A DNA stretch of 64,000 bases, taken from contig VZTI01001176.1 of NCBI GenBank assembly GCA_013397865.1, positions 229,192 through 293,191 of the forward strand. Direction: 5' to 3'. Position numbers and translations under genes: made by a program. The DNA comes from Struthidea cinerea. Taxonomy: Eukaryota > Chordata > Aves > Passeriformes > Corcoracidae. This document shows positions 25,955 to 38,730 of the stretch, piece by piece; positions within the stretch are counted from its first letter, which is position 1, and every line of letters begins with the position of its first letter. The notes beneath the pieces are model-generated. The model ran no database searches and was not told the DNA's origin. It worked only from the letters and a program-made list of their open reading frames with translations.

Positions 25955-26740
25955 CTGCTGAGAACAGGAAAAAAAAAAATAGTCACACAAAGACACAAAC
26001 AGCTCTTCCATGGGTCTGCACAGCTGGTATTGCTATTGTACAGTTCCTGTGCAAATGAACACCAGAAAAACATACCAAATTATTGAGGCTCAATGTAACA
26101 CAACAGTGGACAACAGATGAATAACCTGTTGTTATACTGCTGCTCTTAAGCCCTTTTTGAAATTAAAAGCTCTTTGTTAGTCTATCCTTCAAGCCTTCTA
26201 CAAGGCGTTTTATCACGGTTGCTTTTTTCTGAGTCTCTCTCATTTCTGCTACCCATATTTATGCACATACACACAGACAGACACACAAATGTCATGACAA
26301 AATAATTCTTACACTCTGAGATACAACCTAGTCTATTTCTTCCCCAGAGCCACTTAAGAAGTTCTTAAACTAATGATTTACTGCTTGAGGACTAATCTAA
26401 GCAAGTTCTGCAGAAGAAATGCTAGACGATATCATTAAACTCAAATTTAATAAAAAGCCTCACCTATGGCCCAATATCTGAAATCAGCAACATTTCCATA
26501 AACAGTTCCAGAAGTTCACAAATATTCTAAACACCTGCTTCTAAATGTCCCCTGTTGTGGCCTCTATGGCATTCAAGCAGGTAGTTCCTGACTCCAAGGT
26601 CTTACAAGCTTTAAAGCCTATTCATATTCAACCTTGACCATTTTTGTTTACCAGCTGAACAAATCAACTGCACTCTTCTCAACCACATAAAAGGCAAATA
26701 AACGCAAAACACTTTCCACAATTTGGCCACATCATGCAAG

Positions 26741-26835
26741 AAGTAATGTGATCAAACATCTAAACATCACAATGTTATCATATATCTAATATCTAATGTG
26801 AAGTAATGAGATCAAATATCTCATCATCACAATGT
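26741..26835. repeat. Diverged local duplication (two 35-bp copies, 60 bp apart)
   Basis: The segment aagtaatgtgatcaaacatc at 26741 recurs as aagtaatgagatcaaatatc at 26801, and both continue into a tcatcac/catcac...aatgt end. About 30 of 35 positions agree. It reads as a 60-bp tandem duplication that has begun to diverge. Confidence 0.85.
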
Positions 26836-29800
26836 GTGGCAACATCTGCAAGTCCAGTTTAAGTTTAAAGTTTAGGCACAGCTTCTGTCCTTGCTATAGA
26901 AACATATGGATGTATACACAGCTACTCAAACATATAGTCAGGAAAGTGTTATGCTATGGCTGCACTAAACTACTAATTTCAAACTAATCAACCAGAGACA
27001 CAGAGGAACGAATGTACTGTTATTCATTGTTGCAATGACGTGCAGTACCAGAAAGGCCTAAACAGGAATTACTTTGAAGTAAAAGCAGACAAAACTCACA
27101 GCAGAAATAAAATTGTTAACCCTGAGACTTAAACCAAAAACATTTCTGCAACAATTAGTTACAAGAGAAGAAATCATCTTATATGTAAACAAACAGTTGG
27201 AAGGAAATTATGTAAAATATCTGGGATAAGAAAATACCATCTAGCTGAGTAATACTAATTTATTTTGAAAACTTATCCATTAGCAAAAATAAACACACCA
27301 AAATATGATTGCATATGCTGAGAAATAAAAAAGGAATTAGATTTGTTTTCAATTAACATAGCTCAGGAATTTCAAAGAGCAGCATTTCCCACACGAAATG
27401 ACTGTGATTGATGTCTGTGTGCGGGTACTCCTCATGCAAAGGGACTGGCCTAAGACCATCTAATAAGCACAGCTGAACAGCACCAGAGGGTACATGTTCA
27501 GCCTGCAACACCAGGCCTCATGTTTGCTATGCAAACCTACTTGAAAAAAACCCAAACCATATGCATGTCCCAGCCCATGCTGCAGAATGGGAGACTGTGG
27601 GGATAACCTTTCCACAGGCTGTGGTTTCCTACTAGCATGAACTGGAAAGCCTCCCTAGTGCACTGACTGTTCTAACAGATGAAAGCACTCATCTCGTGCA
27701 AGCCAAGTGTGCAAGTCAAAGGTAACGTGGCATCACAAGAGATGCCAGCACAAGAAAGATAATAAAATAAGCATCGACATACAAAATCTAACAAGACAGA
27801 CGAATGCACTTGAGACATCACAGACCTACTACAGGACATCAGTGGCTTTACTCTATTTGAACATGGAATTACTGGTGGCAAAATCATTTTCCTCTGAAAT
27901 TGAATGACCCCATTCAATGGCACAACATTTCAAAACATGTAATTTTGTTGCACAGCTGCTAGGTGTTATCTCCACTTCCAAGAGAACTTGATGGTGATGA
28001 TAAGCAAGGTGTGGGGACAGAGACCACAGTTGGTGCCTCTCTGCTTAGGTCCTCGTGCATGAAGGAACCTGGTTTACTGAACTTCCTTCCTGAAGAAAAT
28101 ACTCTTAAGTAAGGCAACAGGTCTAATGCAATAAATTTTGTATTGAACTGGGAGATGTACTTGGAAAAACAGACATGTATTTTGCACATGCATCTCTTCT
28201 TCAGGTGAAAACAAATCCCACCAATCAGCATGGCTGGGTCACTAATTTATGGACAAAAAGAGTACTCTTGAGTAAGAGGAAATGCAGGCACAAAGGGCTT
28301 GAGTTTGGCAGCATACATGGCTTCAAAACAGAGACTGTAAAATGCTGTTCAGAGTTATCAGAATACTCAAAGTTCTGTACCTGGGAGGTGCAGTACAGTG
28401 AGAGCATCTATGCCACAGGACCATTTTAACTATTATTTCACGTTAAAACCACATTTTTTGAAAATTGGGAGACAGCAGCAAGGTAGAATCATACTAAGAC
28501 AGAAAATATATTCAGGGAAATCTGAAAGGTATCATTGCATCATTCAAAGGACACATGCTTTGCTTTTTCAGGGATTCGTTTCAACAGAGGGATGTCATTT
28601 TGCCTCCTTGGAAGAAGTAGCAGCAGATGTGAGTGCACAGCCTCTGGCTAATGCAAATGCAGCTCTGCTGGAGTTAGTGGAAGCACTACACTTTCAGTCA
28701 GTCTTTCTAGCTTAAAGAGGGCTTATTTCACTGCATGGTAGCAGAATGCCCAAGTGAGACTGCTTGTCTGCAAGGCTCAACAATACTTGCAAACACTTGA
28801 TCTACACTATCTAAATAGGTTAAGTAATAAAATACCCACACTGTACAGAGATAAAGATGAGATATACCTTTTTTGTTTTGTACTTGTAGCTTAGTTATCT
28901 CAATTCTTATGACGGTTTTGTAACAATTTTTCTTCTGTTAAGATCCTCTGAAGGAAAGGGATACCATCCCAACACCAGATTTGAGCCAGACTGTGATTGC
29001 CCATCACCATCTCAAAAGTATACTTTCACAGTAAAAAAATTAACTGAAAAGGAGTGTTCATTGTCCAGGCTGGAAGCATGATGGTACAAACAGGAACACT
29101 TTCAGTGTTTTCCAAATCTAAAAAAAGTAATCTGGCCAATAATAAATCTATAAAATCACTTCTGAATCTCTGGCCCTCCTGTTGCTCACATTCCAGGAGT
29201 GGATGCACAATATAAATGAAGGAATTCAAACTGAAAAGCACCTTGTTTCCAGTAAGACATCTGCATCAAAGATCCTATGTCAAAAATTGCAGAGACTGGG
29301 ATAGCAACAGTATCCAACAACATGTTGTCCTAGTGTTTGGGCACCAATGGGAAATCACTAGCTTCATATCTGATGTCTGTCTTCAGTGCTGGGCTGAAGC
29401 ATAATGAAGAGCTGGCCCACCATACCACATGTGTATTACAGATGCTATCCTTCTGGGCAAGCAAGGGGAAGTACAAAAAGGGACTGGGAAGACAGGAGGA
29501 TGAAAAGGTTTTAATAAAAGGAAGGAGGTGGGGGAAAATATTGGTTTTTTTCTGAAGTTCCAAAATCTTGAAATGAAAATGTTTTACTTCTGTCTTCTGC
29601 ATCTAAATAAAAGCAAAACTAAAGGAAAAGAAAGCCACAGAAACTTAGTCTTTTTGAAGAGATGCCAATGACTTCAGCAGATCCAGGATTTCATCCTAAG
29701 GGAAGCATATTTCGCCCCACCCCATAGGCACACTGAAGATCAAGGCAGGCACTGAAGGGAGAGGAAGACTTTGTATTAATGACTGAGGGCAAACAAAATT

Positions 29801-31413
29801 CAAGGAGCACTCTCCATTCGATAGCACAATAGGAAGAACATATGCCTTGTGTATTTTTAGCCCATCTATTTCCTGCAGTGGGCTCAATGTGCAAGTTTAA
29901 ATCGCTTGGTTTTAACGAAAAGAAGTCTCTAAAAATAACTTCTCACTGTGCATGCACTACAGCAAAATCAACAGCTTCACCTACTCGCATGATTCACACC
30001 AGTGACGGCCAGCGGGCAGCCTTGCCTAAGCACCGTTGCAAGAAGCATGAATGCTGTCTCAGAAACAATGCAGCAAAAATACAAGTCAACAGGCCAAGTA
30101 ATTATAAATCAGACACATCTGCCTAATTTGGGGAACGTTACTCAACGAGGAGTGGTAACCAGCCAGAAGCTGGTCATTTGTCACCATCCTTTCTCACAGC
30201 ATGAAACTGGTTGTCATGACAACCCTGTCATCCTCCTTGTGGAATTGCTGAACCAGCCATCACTCACATGCACTTGGGGAGAGAAAGCTTCTCTAACACT
30301 TTCCAGGAAAACATGCTGAAACGTGGGATTTACAGGCACACATGTAACCAGACTCTATCTGTGCCAAAATGATTTGCTGTTTTGATCAACTGTAAAATCA
30401 ACCATAATGAGAAAAGACTGACTTCATAAAAATCCTAAGGAAGTGTGGAATGAATCTCCTGTACTATTTTTCTTTTTCATGAGATGTGATCTTTGTCTGG
30501 CTGTATAAATGTTGCTACAAGCATAAGAAGCATTCAAGCAGAGATGACTAATCTTAAGGAAAAGAGAGGAAAGCAGATTTGTCAACATTCAGGAAAAAAA
30601 CCCAAAACCCACAACTAAACCCACTTGCTTTGCTGTCTTGCCTTCTTCTCCCTTTCAATGACCAAAGCCCAAGCTGTTGATAAAAGGACCACAGTACTAT
30701 ACAATTACCAAAGAAAACAAGGGCAAGTAACTTCAGCAGAGGGGCTTTGAAGAACTCTTGATGACAGCCCTGGATGAGGGCTATGGATGATACTAGCTGT
30801 CCTGCTTAAATGGGAGAATTTTTGGGCTCTCCAAGTTGTCTGCTCAGGGGCAATACAGTCTGAGGTCCAGAGGTGAAGCCATGAGAAACCAGCACCACAG
30901 CTTGCGTTTACAGGAGTTGGTACTAACAGCAGCAGCAGTAGGAAAAAGTACCGCAGTAAGACAGTGAGGAAAGGTCTGTATGTTCCTCCCTGGAAAATGG
31001 GCAAAAAACAGGTAAACACAAGACGACTAGCCTGTTGGCCAACCAAGAACACCTATCCACGAAACAAGCAGAGTCTGGTAAAGTAAGGAAGGAAGACTTG
31101 GAGGTGACCTGAACTGCTGTCTCAAGGGAGCTGTTGTGGTGACACACGGACCAGGAAGAAGCCAGCCTCTGTCCCATCTGGAGGAGGGTGGCTGTTTAGC
31201 CAGGTGGAGCAGTGGTGACAACATGAAATTATAGACATATAGGAACAATCACATCAGCTTGAGGAAAAGCTGATGAATTGCTATGTGAGAGTGCCGTACA
31301 GAGACACATCCTATGGCTCATCCACAAACTTTATTTTGTGACGAGATCTCAATCTCTTTATTAGGGTGCTGATGGACATTAGGAGAGCTGGGCAACTAAC
31401 AAGATATACTGGG

Positions 31414-31732
31414 TCTGGTTGGAATTGGGTTAACTGTTTTTCTTAGCAGCCTGTAAGGTACTGCACATGACATTTGTGACCAAAACAAGTGCTGGAAACA
31501 TACCAGTGGTTTAGTTATTGCTGAGCAGTGCTTGCATAGGGCCGAGATTATCTCTGTTCTCAGCCTCAAGCAGACTGGCTAAGAATTGGCCTGCTAGTGC
31601 TAGTGTTTGCATCACTTTTTATATATGATTATTTCTTTCTTCACTTAGTAAGTTTTGTTTATTGTGAGTCATGACTTCTTCTCACTTTTGCTCTTCCAGT
31701 TCTCTTCTCCATTCCACTGGTGGAAGGAACAA
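31414..31732 (+). mobile_element. Endogenous retroviral LTR remnant (avian ERVL-like)
   Basis: The plus strand holds blocks that resemble an LTR seen repeatedly in bird genomes. The left part has attgggttaactg, cctgtaaggtactgcacatg, atttgtgaccaaaacaagtg and agttattgctgagcagtgct. The right part has tcatgacttcttctcacttt and ccagttctcttctccattcc. The middle of the usual LTR appears to be missing, and there is no internal retroviral coding sequence nearby. It is therefore best read as an old, internally deleted solo LTR inside the APBB2 intron, antisense to the gene. It has no coding capacity. The family assignment is from memory. Confidence 0.55.
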
Positions 31733-32002
31733 GCCACCACAGAATTCAAAGCATATTGGCCAATCTAAGATCCAGGAAAAAATGAGCCGGTACCATCTGG
31801 GTGGAATGAAAAGGAGTCCCAAAAAAGTGAGGGCAGCATATAAATGAATGCCCTTTCCACCAATTTGGTGCTTAAATGAGATACTATCTGAACAAAGTGC
31901 ACCACTACCTTAGAAGATTTCTACCAATTAATTTCCAAAGCAGTCTGAATAATTTGCTACTGTTCTAGAAAGTGCTCTACAGCCTACAAATATATTTTGA
32001 GT

Positions 32003-32200
32003 ATCACAGAATTACAGAATGGGTGGGGTTGGAAGGAATTCTGGAGATCATCTCATCCAATCCCCCTGCTAAAGCAGGTACACCTAGAGCAGGTTACACA
32101 GGATTGCATCCAGGTGGGTTTTGAATGCCTCCAGAGAAGCAGACTCCACAACCTCTCTGGGCAGCCTGTTCCAGTGCTCTCACCCTCACTGTAAAGAATA
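32003..32200 (-). repeat. CR1 LINE 3'-end fragment
   Basis: The plus strand contains tcacagaattacagaatggg, ggttggaaggaattctggag, atccaatccccctgctaaag, then the CR1 blocks gtacacctagagcaggttac, ggtgggttttgaatgcctcc and cctctctgggcagcctgttc. It is the reverse complement of the CR1 3' region and is well preserved over about 200 bp. It lies in the 23.6-kb APBB2 intron, in the same orientation as the gene. Confidence 0.92.
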
Positions 32201-35200
32201 CAATCAGTGTAAGTGGGTTTCTAGCTTATTTGAAATGCTAGTTCTCTATTTCTTCCACTAGAGGGCAAAAGCTTTTACTTAAAGAGTAGTCCAAAACACA
32301 GCAGACTATATACCTCTAATTTGGTCTAAATCCACTGTGATCATGTGTTGTGTGATTGTGACCCAAAGGATGTCCTCACTGTGAAGGACTCTGAGCAGCA
32401 AATAATTCACTAAGAGCAGTATTTTCATTATCATCATTAGGAAATTACTAAAAATGTAATTGCAAATTAACTTTCAGGGCTAAACCAGTGCAGCAGCAAT
32501 CTGCATCTGCTTTTCTGGTTTTTTTTTCTTGCATAGTATCTCTTCTTCCCATGCCTTTCCCCACAGAGAGCAGAACTGCAGCATATGATCTCATGTTCTG
32601 GGTTCATATTTAACTACTCCGTCTTGTTTTAGAAGCAGGGTTTTGTTTGGTCTAAAGAGGAAGAATTAAATGACCACCCCACCAAGGGACTGCTAGACTC
32701 ACACAGCGAAGCCTGCTCACTGGCAGGCACACTCACAGCACGCCACGGGAAAGCGATGTGCATATGCACAGAGCCCAGCCTTCCTTCCCTTCACAAAATT
32801 TATCGGTCACAACAGCAGCCAAGCATTTGGTGGTAGAAAACCCAGGAAAATCATGTTGGTAGCAGCCCCGGATTTATGTATTTCTCTCCTAAAATAAAGA
32901 GCCTGATTCTCCTGTCCCCTCAAAGTGAATCGGTATGCTAGTGTCAAACCAGCCATAGAACAAGCCATTAATTTTGGGCAATGAACAAATATAGTCTGGG
33001 ATTTTCACACAAAACAGAAAGATTCAGTCTGTAATACTGACACAAAAAGCAGTTAAACACAGATGTCCTTCTGCCTTCAAGACACAGGATGCCTGCAGAG
33101 CAGGAGAGGATGTTGTGCCAACGTCTGGCATGCGGCAGTAGGGTCACCTCAATAGCTTCACCTCTCCACAAAGGAAGTCCTGCACCAGAGTGCTTTACTT
33201 ACAACTAACACCCTTGTTTCGCAAGCTTCAAACATTAGAGTTCAGTATCTCCCAGCCTGTAACTCTCCATTTTACTGGGACAGGCTGTAGACACAAGTGG
33301 TTCCCATCTCCTTACACTTTCTGCTAGTAGCCAGTGCTACTTACCTTGGCACAAGCCATGAAAGACAGAGGAACAGATCTTAAACCCTCCAATACACTTA
33401 CCATCAATCCCTGGTACTAAAGAATGGCAACAAGGTTGGACACCACACTTTCAATCCCATTTGTTTGAACCGAGGGATAGCTTTCTATCCTCTCTATTCT
33501 ATTTCTATTGTATCCTCAATAGTTTAAATTGAGGGTTGGTGATGTCAGTGAGTGCCTCTTTAATCTGAATGATATGAGCAGTAAGACAGAGTATGGAAGA
33601 AAGAATCTGACTAGCAGTCGCTATTTTTTTTTCCATTTTAGAAAAGGAACTGCATAAAAAATATTTGCATTAAAAATCAGGTACTGTGCAAAGGTAATTT
33701 TTTCATCTAAAATATAATGAGGCCTACTGACTTCAGGAGTCAGTGTAGAGAAAGGAAGGACTGCACTTCTCTGAAGAATATCCTGCATAAATATATTGAT
33801 ATAGTCTGAAATTTTAGGGACGTGCTCATTAGTGTTTTTGTGCATATGACTGGTTAATTAAAAGCCAGTGAAGCTGCCCAATGGCACAGACACACAATTC
33901 AGTTGGTGGCTTGACTAAAGCTGCTTTTCTTTGACAGCTTCATTTAGAGCACTGTGCAAATGCATTAGAAAAACATTTTCCTGAATTTAATGGTTCAGTG
34001 AAAACAGAACATAAAATTTAATTACAATCTGAGTTACTATCTGAAATTAAATGTTTTACTTCACAAAAGAAAGCAAAGTTTGCAAGAACAGTCATTTCCC
34101 CTCTCATATGGAAGCTCTGTGCATCCTTCAGCTCACACAGCGCAGCAGATGCTCTAGGATGCCACGAAAATCACTGCTTTATCTTCACACCAACCTTGTG
34201 AGGCAGGAGAGTGTTAAACAAAGTCAGGGAGGGGTAGGAGGAGAGGTCTGAGATGCATTAAATAACTCTCCTGGAGACCCTAGGTACTCCCTGGGATCTG
34301 TGCAGGCTCCCTGCACCCAAGCACCAGACAATCACACACAGTGCACAGAGATCAGCCACTGCACCCCAGTGTGTCTACACAGCAGAGTCCCCCCTTCCAT
34401 CCTACGGTATGGACTGCTCTTTCTAATATGGCAAAACTTGGTCAACTAAGTACTAGCAGTAAAAGCTGGAATGTGACTTTTAACAATCTATATCATGGAT
34501 CTGTGTGCCACTTTAAAGCTGTAGTGAAATGCGCATTAGAGAGCGAACTGAAGGCTCCTGTTTTTTTCCAACATAGAAGCTGAAGACCTACTATTTCCCC
34601 ATCTCCAAATTAATTTCATGTTGCTACAGTACTGAAGGGATGGGAGAATTTGTTATGGTAAAATCCACTCCTACTGTTAGAGCTGCAGAAGCATGAGGTT
34701 TCGCACAAGCCTAGGAAGCAGCACATTGGCCCCGTGGCCCATGACCTGCCTGCAGAGAGAGGCACTAAGGGAGAAGCTTGGGCACCACAAGCAGCTCCAG
34801 CCCAGGCTGAGGCCTTGTAAGACGGTGAACTCAAGCTTCACCTCCCAGCCTTCAAACTTGGAGACTTCTTGTAAAAAAAAGCCAGCAACCAAACAACTTT
34901 AACCTTTTCAAAAGCAATTTTGCTTCAGTTGAAGTAAGCCTTTTTGTGCACAATGCATAGAGCCATACATGAAGTGCAATGTACAGCATCTACAACAGGA
35001 GGGCTTTATGAGCAGGGGCTTCTGACAGCAGATGGAAGCACCAGGGAAGCTGGCTGTGTTTCACCTGCCGTGGGAAAGGGAAGCGTGCTGACAGCACACA
35101 GGGGTCTCTCACAGCCCTGCAGCTTATTCAAGTATTTCACATCACTACATTGGTATATCAATTTGCAATTAAATCTTTAGTCATACTGTCCAAATACCTT

Positions 35201-36569
35201 CTGGTATTCAGAAATCTCAAATATGTTAATCATCTTTGAAAGCATACATCTAGCATTAAAATACCAGTATTTTCACTCTCATATCTACTTCATGGCACTC
35301 CAGCACTAAAATTCTGTATTTTTCAGAGTCGATTCATACACATAATTGAAGCTAGACTTAAAAATCTGCATTTAAGGAGATACAAATGGTATCTCTGATA
35401 TAAGCAGTAGCAAGAATTAGAAGAAAATTCAGAAAAAATAACTCTGGCCCAGATCTTCCTGGGAAGTTTACATTAGCAAACAGTAGCCAGGAACAAACCC
35501 AACACACTGCAACTAGAGTCCTACGCCAGACAGTATTTGAAAGAGAAAAATGAAGGGATTAATTTTAAAATTCTACAGAACCACAACACAAATTCACTTG
35601 CAATTAGCACTACCTTCAATTCAAAGCCCATTAACAAAATGGATGCTTTGAAAATGAGGACAAACTTCCCTTAAAGATGCATATACCCAGAACACAACTT
35701 GAGAAGTTTTCTCTGTTTCTGAGAAAGAGTATCCCTGAACACAAACACCTGCTTAGTAAGAATAAAAGTATGCCAAAGCACAGGAAATCAATAGACAAAA
35801 TCTCCAGTGTATGATAAACCACAAGCCACTGAGCTCTGTTAGCACTGGGGAAAAGACCTTCTGGTGCAAAGAAATCTCAAAGATGTTTGTCATCACAAAC
35901 AGCTGATTGTCATCACACATTGTCACAAACAGTAAAACGAGATGCACAAGCAACAGAATGGTCTTTCCCCCAGCTGAAAACAGTAACTAATCTTTGGTGG
36001 AAACCTTACAATTGTGGACATGCCAGAGGACTGCAGGTGGTCTTGGAAAGCTGGAAAACCAGTCATGTATGATGAGAAGAGTGCCCTTTCTGGATTTCTA
36101 TTCACCTTGTTGCTGTGCAAGAACAAAAGACTGCAGATAGATCCTACAGGATTAGGATACACACAGTTTCAAGAGCTGTTTTTCAATGCACAACCTTCAC
36201 CTTTCAGTTTTCTTCTACAGACAAAGATGCCCATCTCCTCTTTTTTATCCATTTCTTAGAAGTTCCTTCACTGATACTCTTCTGCTACTTCAAATTCTCA
36301 TATACAACAGCAGGTAATTAATTACCTTTTGCCACTCTGGAAGGATCAAGGTCACCTAGTCTTTTGAAGATAGCATTTTAGTACTCACTGGCAGTTGAAA
36401 AAGTTACACGTTAGGAACCAAGATCAAGATGAAAGTCTCTATGCCTACAGTTTTAATGTAGGATGGAACTACCACAGGACTAGTGCATGCACTTCATGTG
36501 CCCTACTATAAAAATGGAGGTAGCAGAATTAGAAAAGACAGACAGATAAAAATCTCTCTGCAGGAAGAG

Positions 36570-36910
36570 ACACTAAGTGAAGTAGGGCTCTCCAGCTTGG
36601 AAAATAAACTACAGGGAGGAGGGGAGGATGTCAGAGAAATTTGTAAAATCATGAACGGTGGGAAGAAGGCAAGGAAAGGAAATCATCATTCACTGTTATT
36701 TACTGCTTCCTAAAACAGAAAAGCAATAGGCATCTAATGAAATTACTGGAGAGCAATTTTATAACAAAGGGAAATACTTTTTCATATAATAAATAATTCA
36801 GTTATGGAGCTCATGGTCACAGGATGTTGTGGATGCCAGAAATACAAATGAGAAAAAAAATTATTAAACAAATTCATGTTAGAAAAGTGTATCAAGGGCA
36901 ATTAAAGAAG
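36570..36910 (+). repeat. Old CR1-like LINE fragment
   Basis: The plus strand shows decayed but ordered blocks of an old amniote CR1-type 3' region: ccagcttggaaaataaacta, tttgtaaaatcatgaacggt, ttatttactgcttcctaaaa, aacaaagggaaatacttttt, atggagctcatggtcacagg and aaattcatgttagaaaagtg. Their order matches the family consensus I remember, but divergence is high, with many indels. It is antisense to APBB2 and clearly older than the other CR1 copies. Limits are approximate. Confidence 0.6.
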
Positions 36911-38690
36911 ATAACATGAATGACTTTCAAGGCTGAAAGTCCTAAAACTATCAATTACTGAAAGTGAAAAAGATCTAATAGGGAGAGGAGCACTTTATGC
37001 TAGCCCTGTTTTTTGTTTTTAGTGAAGCAATAGGTTTCTGCTACTGACCACTGTCGGAGAGCTGACCCATAAGGAACTACATGAGCCTAAGGTCTGCTGT
37101 ATACGGCCATTTGGTGATGTACAACATGGAAATGTAACCTCTAGTAACTCTTGTAAAAGCTCTGCCTTCCATTTACCACAGTAGTTTACATTGAAAATAG
37201 TGGAACTAATAACATTACTGAAAGACTTTGATTAAAGTTGCCACAGCAGTTATACAGGATCAGATTAAAAAGCCACATCTGATGTGAGAACTCTCAAACC
37301 AATATATCCAAGCTTCCTCTAAGGGATTTATATATAAATATAGATATATATTACTAGAAGGAAAATACACAATAAATTTATTCTCATAAATACAGAGGTA
37401 CACAATTTCCTACCTGAGATACAGAATAACCTCACATGACAATAGAAATGCAGGATTTATGAGACTGAATATTATTATCTTTGCACATTTGTCCCCTTCC
37501 ATTTTATATTAACATGTATCCAAAAGGAAGATTTTACTACTTTTATACCAAATTCTACATCACCATTTAACAAATAAAAATTAATTTATAGACAAATAGA
37601 AGAGTTGATGTATGAATAAAGAAAGGGGAACATAGCTGAACTACTGAGGAACAGTTAACTAACAGCAGATCTGTCTGGTGATTAGTGCAGAGAAAACTGC
37701 TGTGGAGAGGTAATTAACACCGCTTACACTACACGCTTTTACACATGACTTTACTACAGTTCAAAAAAGCTCTTGTGTCAGTACGTGTTTACAGCCTCAC
37801 CGTCTTTACATTATTTGCATTCCAGAAAATTTCAGAAGTAGAAAGGAGAGATGACAGCCACACACTGTAAGCAAGATGCTAGCCAGAAATTCAGTTTATG
37901 CACTGTCTCAGTGAATCCTGCCACCTGAAAATGGAATTAGCCCAGATAAAACTGTGGCCAGGAAAACACACAATCCTCACATAGTACCTGTAAAATAATA
38001 AGCCCAAAGTCAAAACAACCCAATCTGGTGGCCTTTACACTGACCCTTTTGCAGTAATGTTACCGGAAGGAGAAGAGTTTTCTCTCTTTTCTAAACTTTG
38101 ACCACCACCTTACCCATCAGCAAGTCATAAAACCACATTCCACCAAAAAACCTCCAGTGTTTTACCAAATGAGGTAGTTGATTTGTTCATTACTGCAGAA
38201 TTCAAGCCGCAAGGCTCATTCCTTTCAAAAAGTTTCCTTTTAAAACACTGAAGGAATGAAATACTACTCTTGTGAACTCACACTTGTTTTCAGCATTTTT
38301 GACAGAAATTTTTACAGTTTCGTGTCTTGTGATATCTGGAACTTTTTAACTCCCTAACTCCTGGAATCCTGGGAAAATTGCAGCTTGTCCACTTAAAAAA
38401 AAAACCTAATCAACAAATATTCAATAAACCTCTCCTTACAAGCCACAGAATCTCCCACATTTCCCTCTCAAAAAAAGGTAAAAGCTGAAAAAACAAAATT
38501 AAAATGAAAGCTTAACCCCAAAAGACAAACAATGACCTGTAATTTATTCTCACTATTGAATACACATTGTTTTTAGACTCCCATTTGGGGACAAGGTGTA
38601 TTTGTTCCAAGAAAAATTTATGTTTGTTTTCCTTTTGTTTTTAATTGGTTTACTGGCAGATATTGAAGAAGGCTACTTCATATATTGAAT

Positions 38691-38730
38691 ACATATATAT
38701 ACACACACATATATATATACATATATATTG
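38691..38730. repeat. TA/CA microsatellite
   Basis: Alternating acatatatat and acacacac runs make a 40-bp imperfect dinucleotide repeat. It is flanked by two related copies of attgaa(gaa)ggctactt at about 38662 and 38727, which suggests slippage or a local duplication. Confidence 0.9.
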
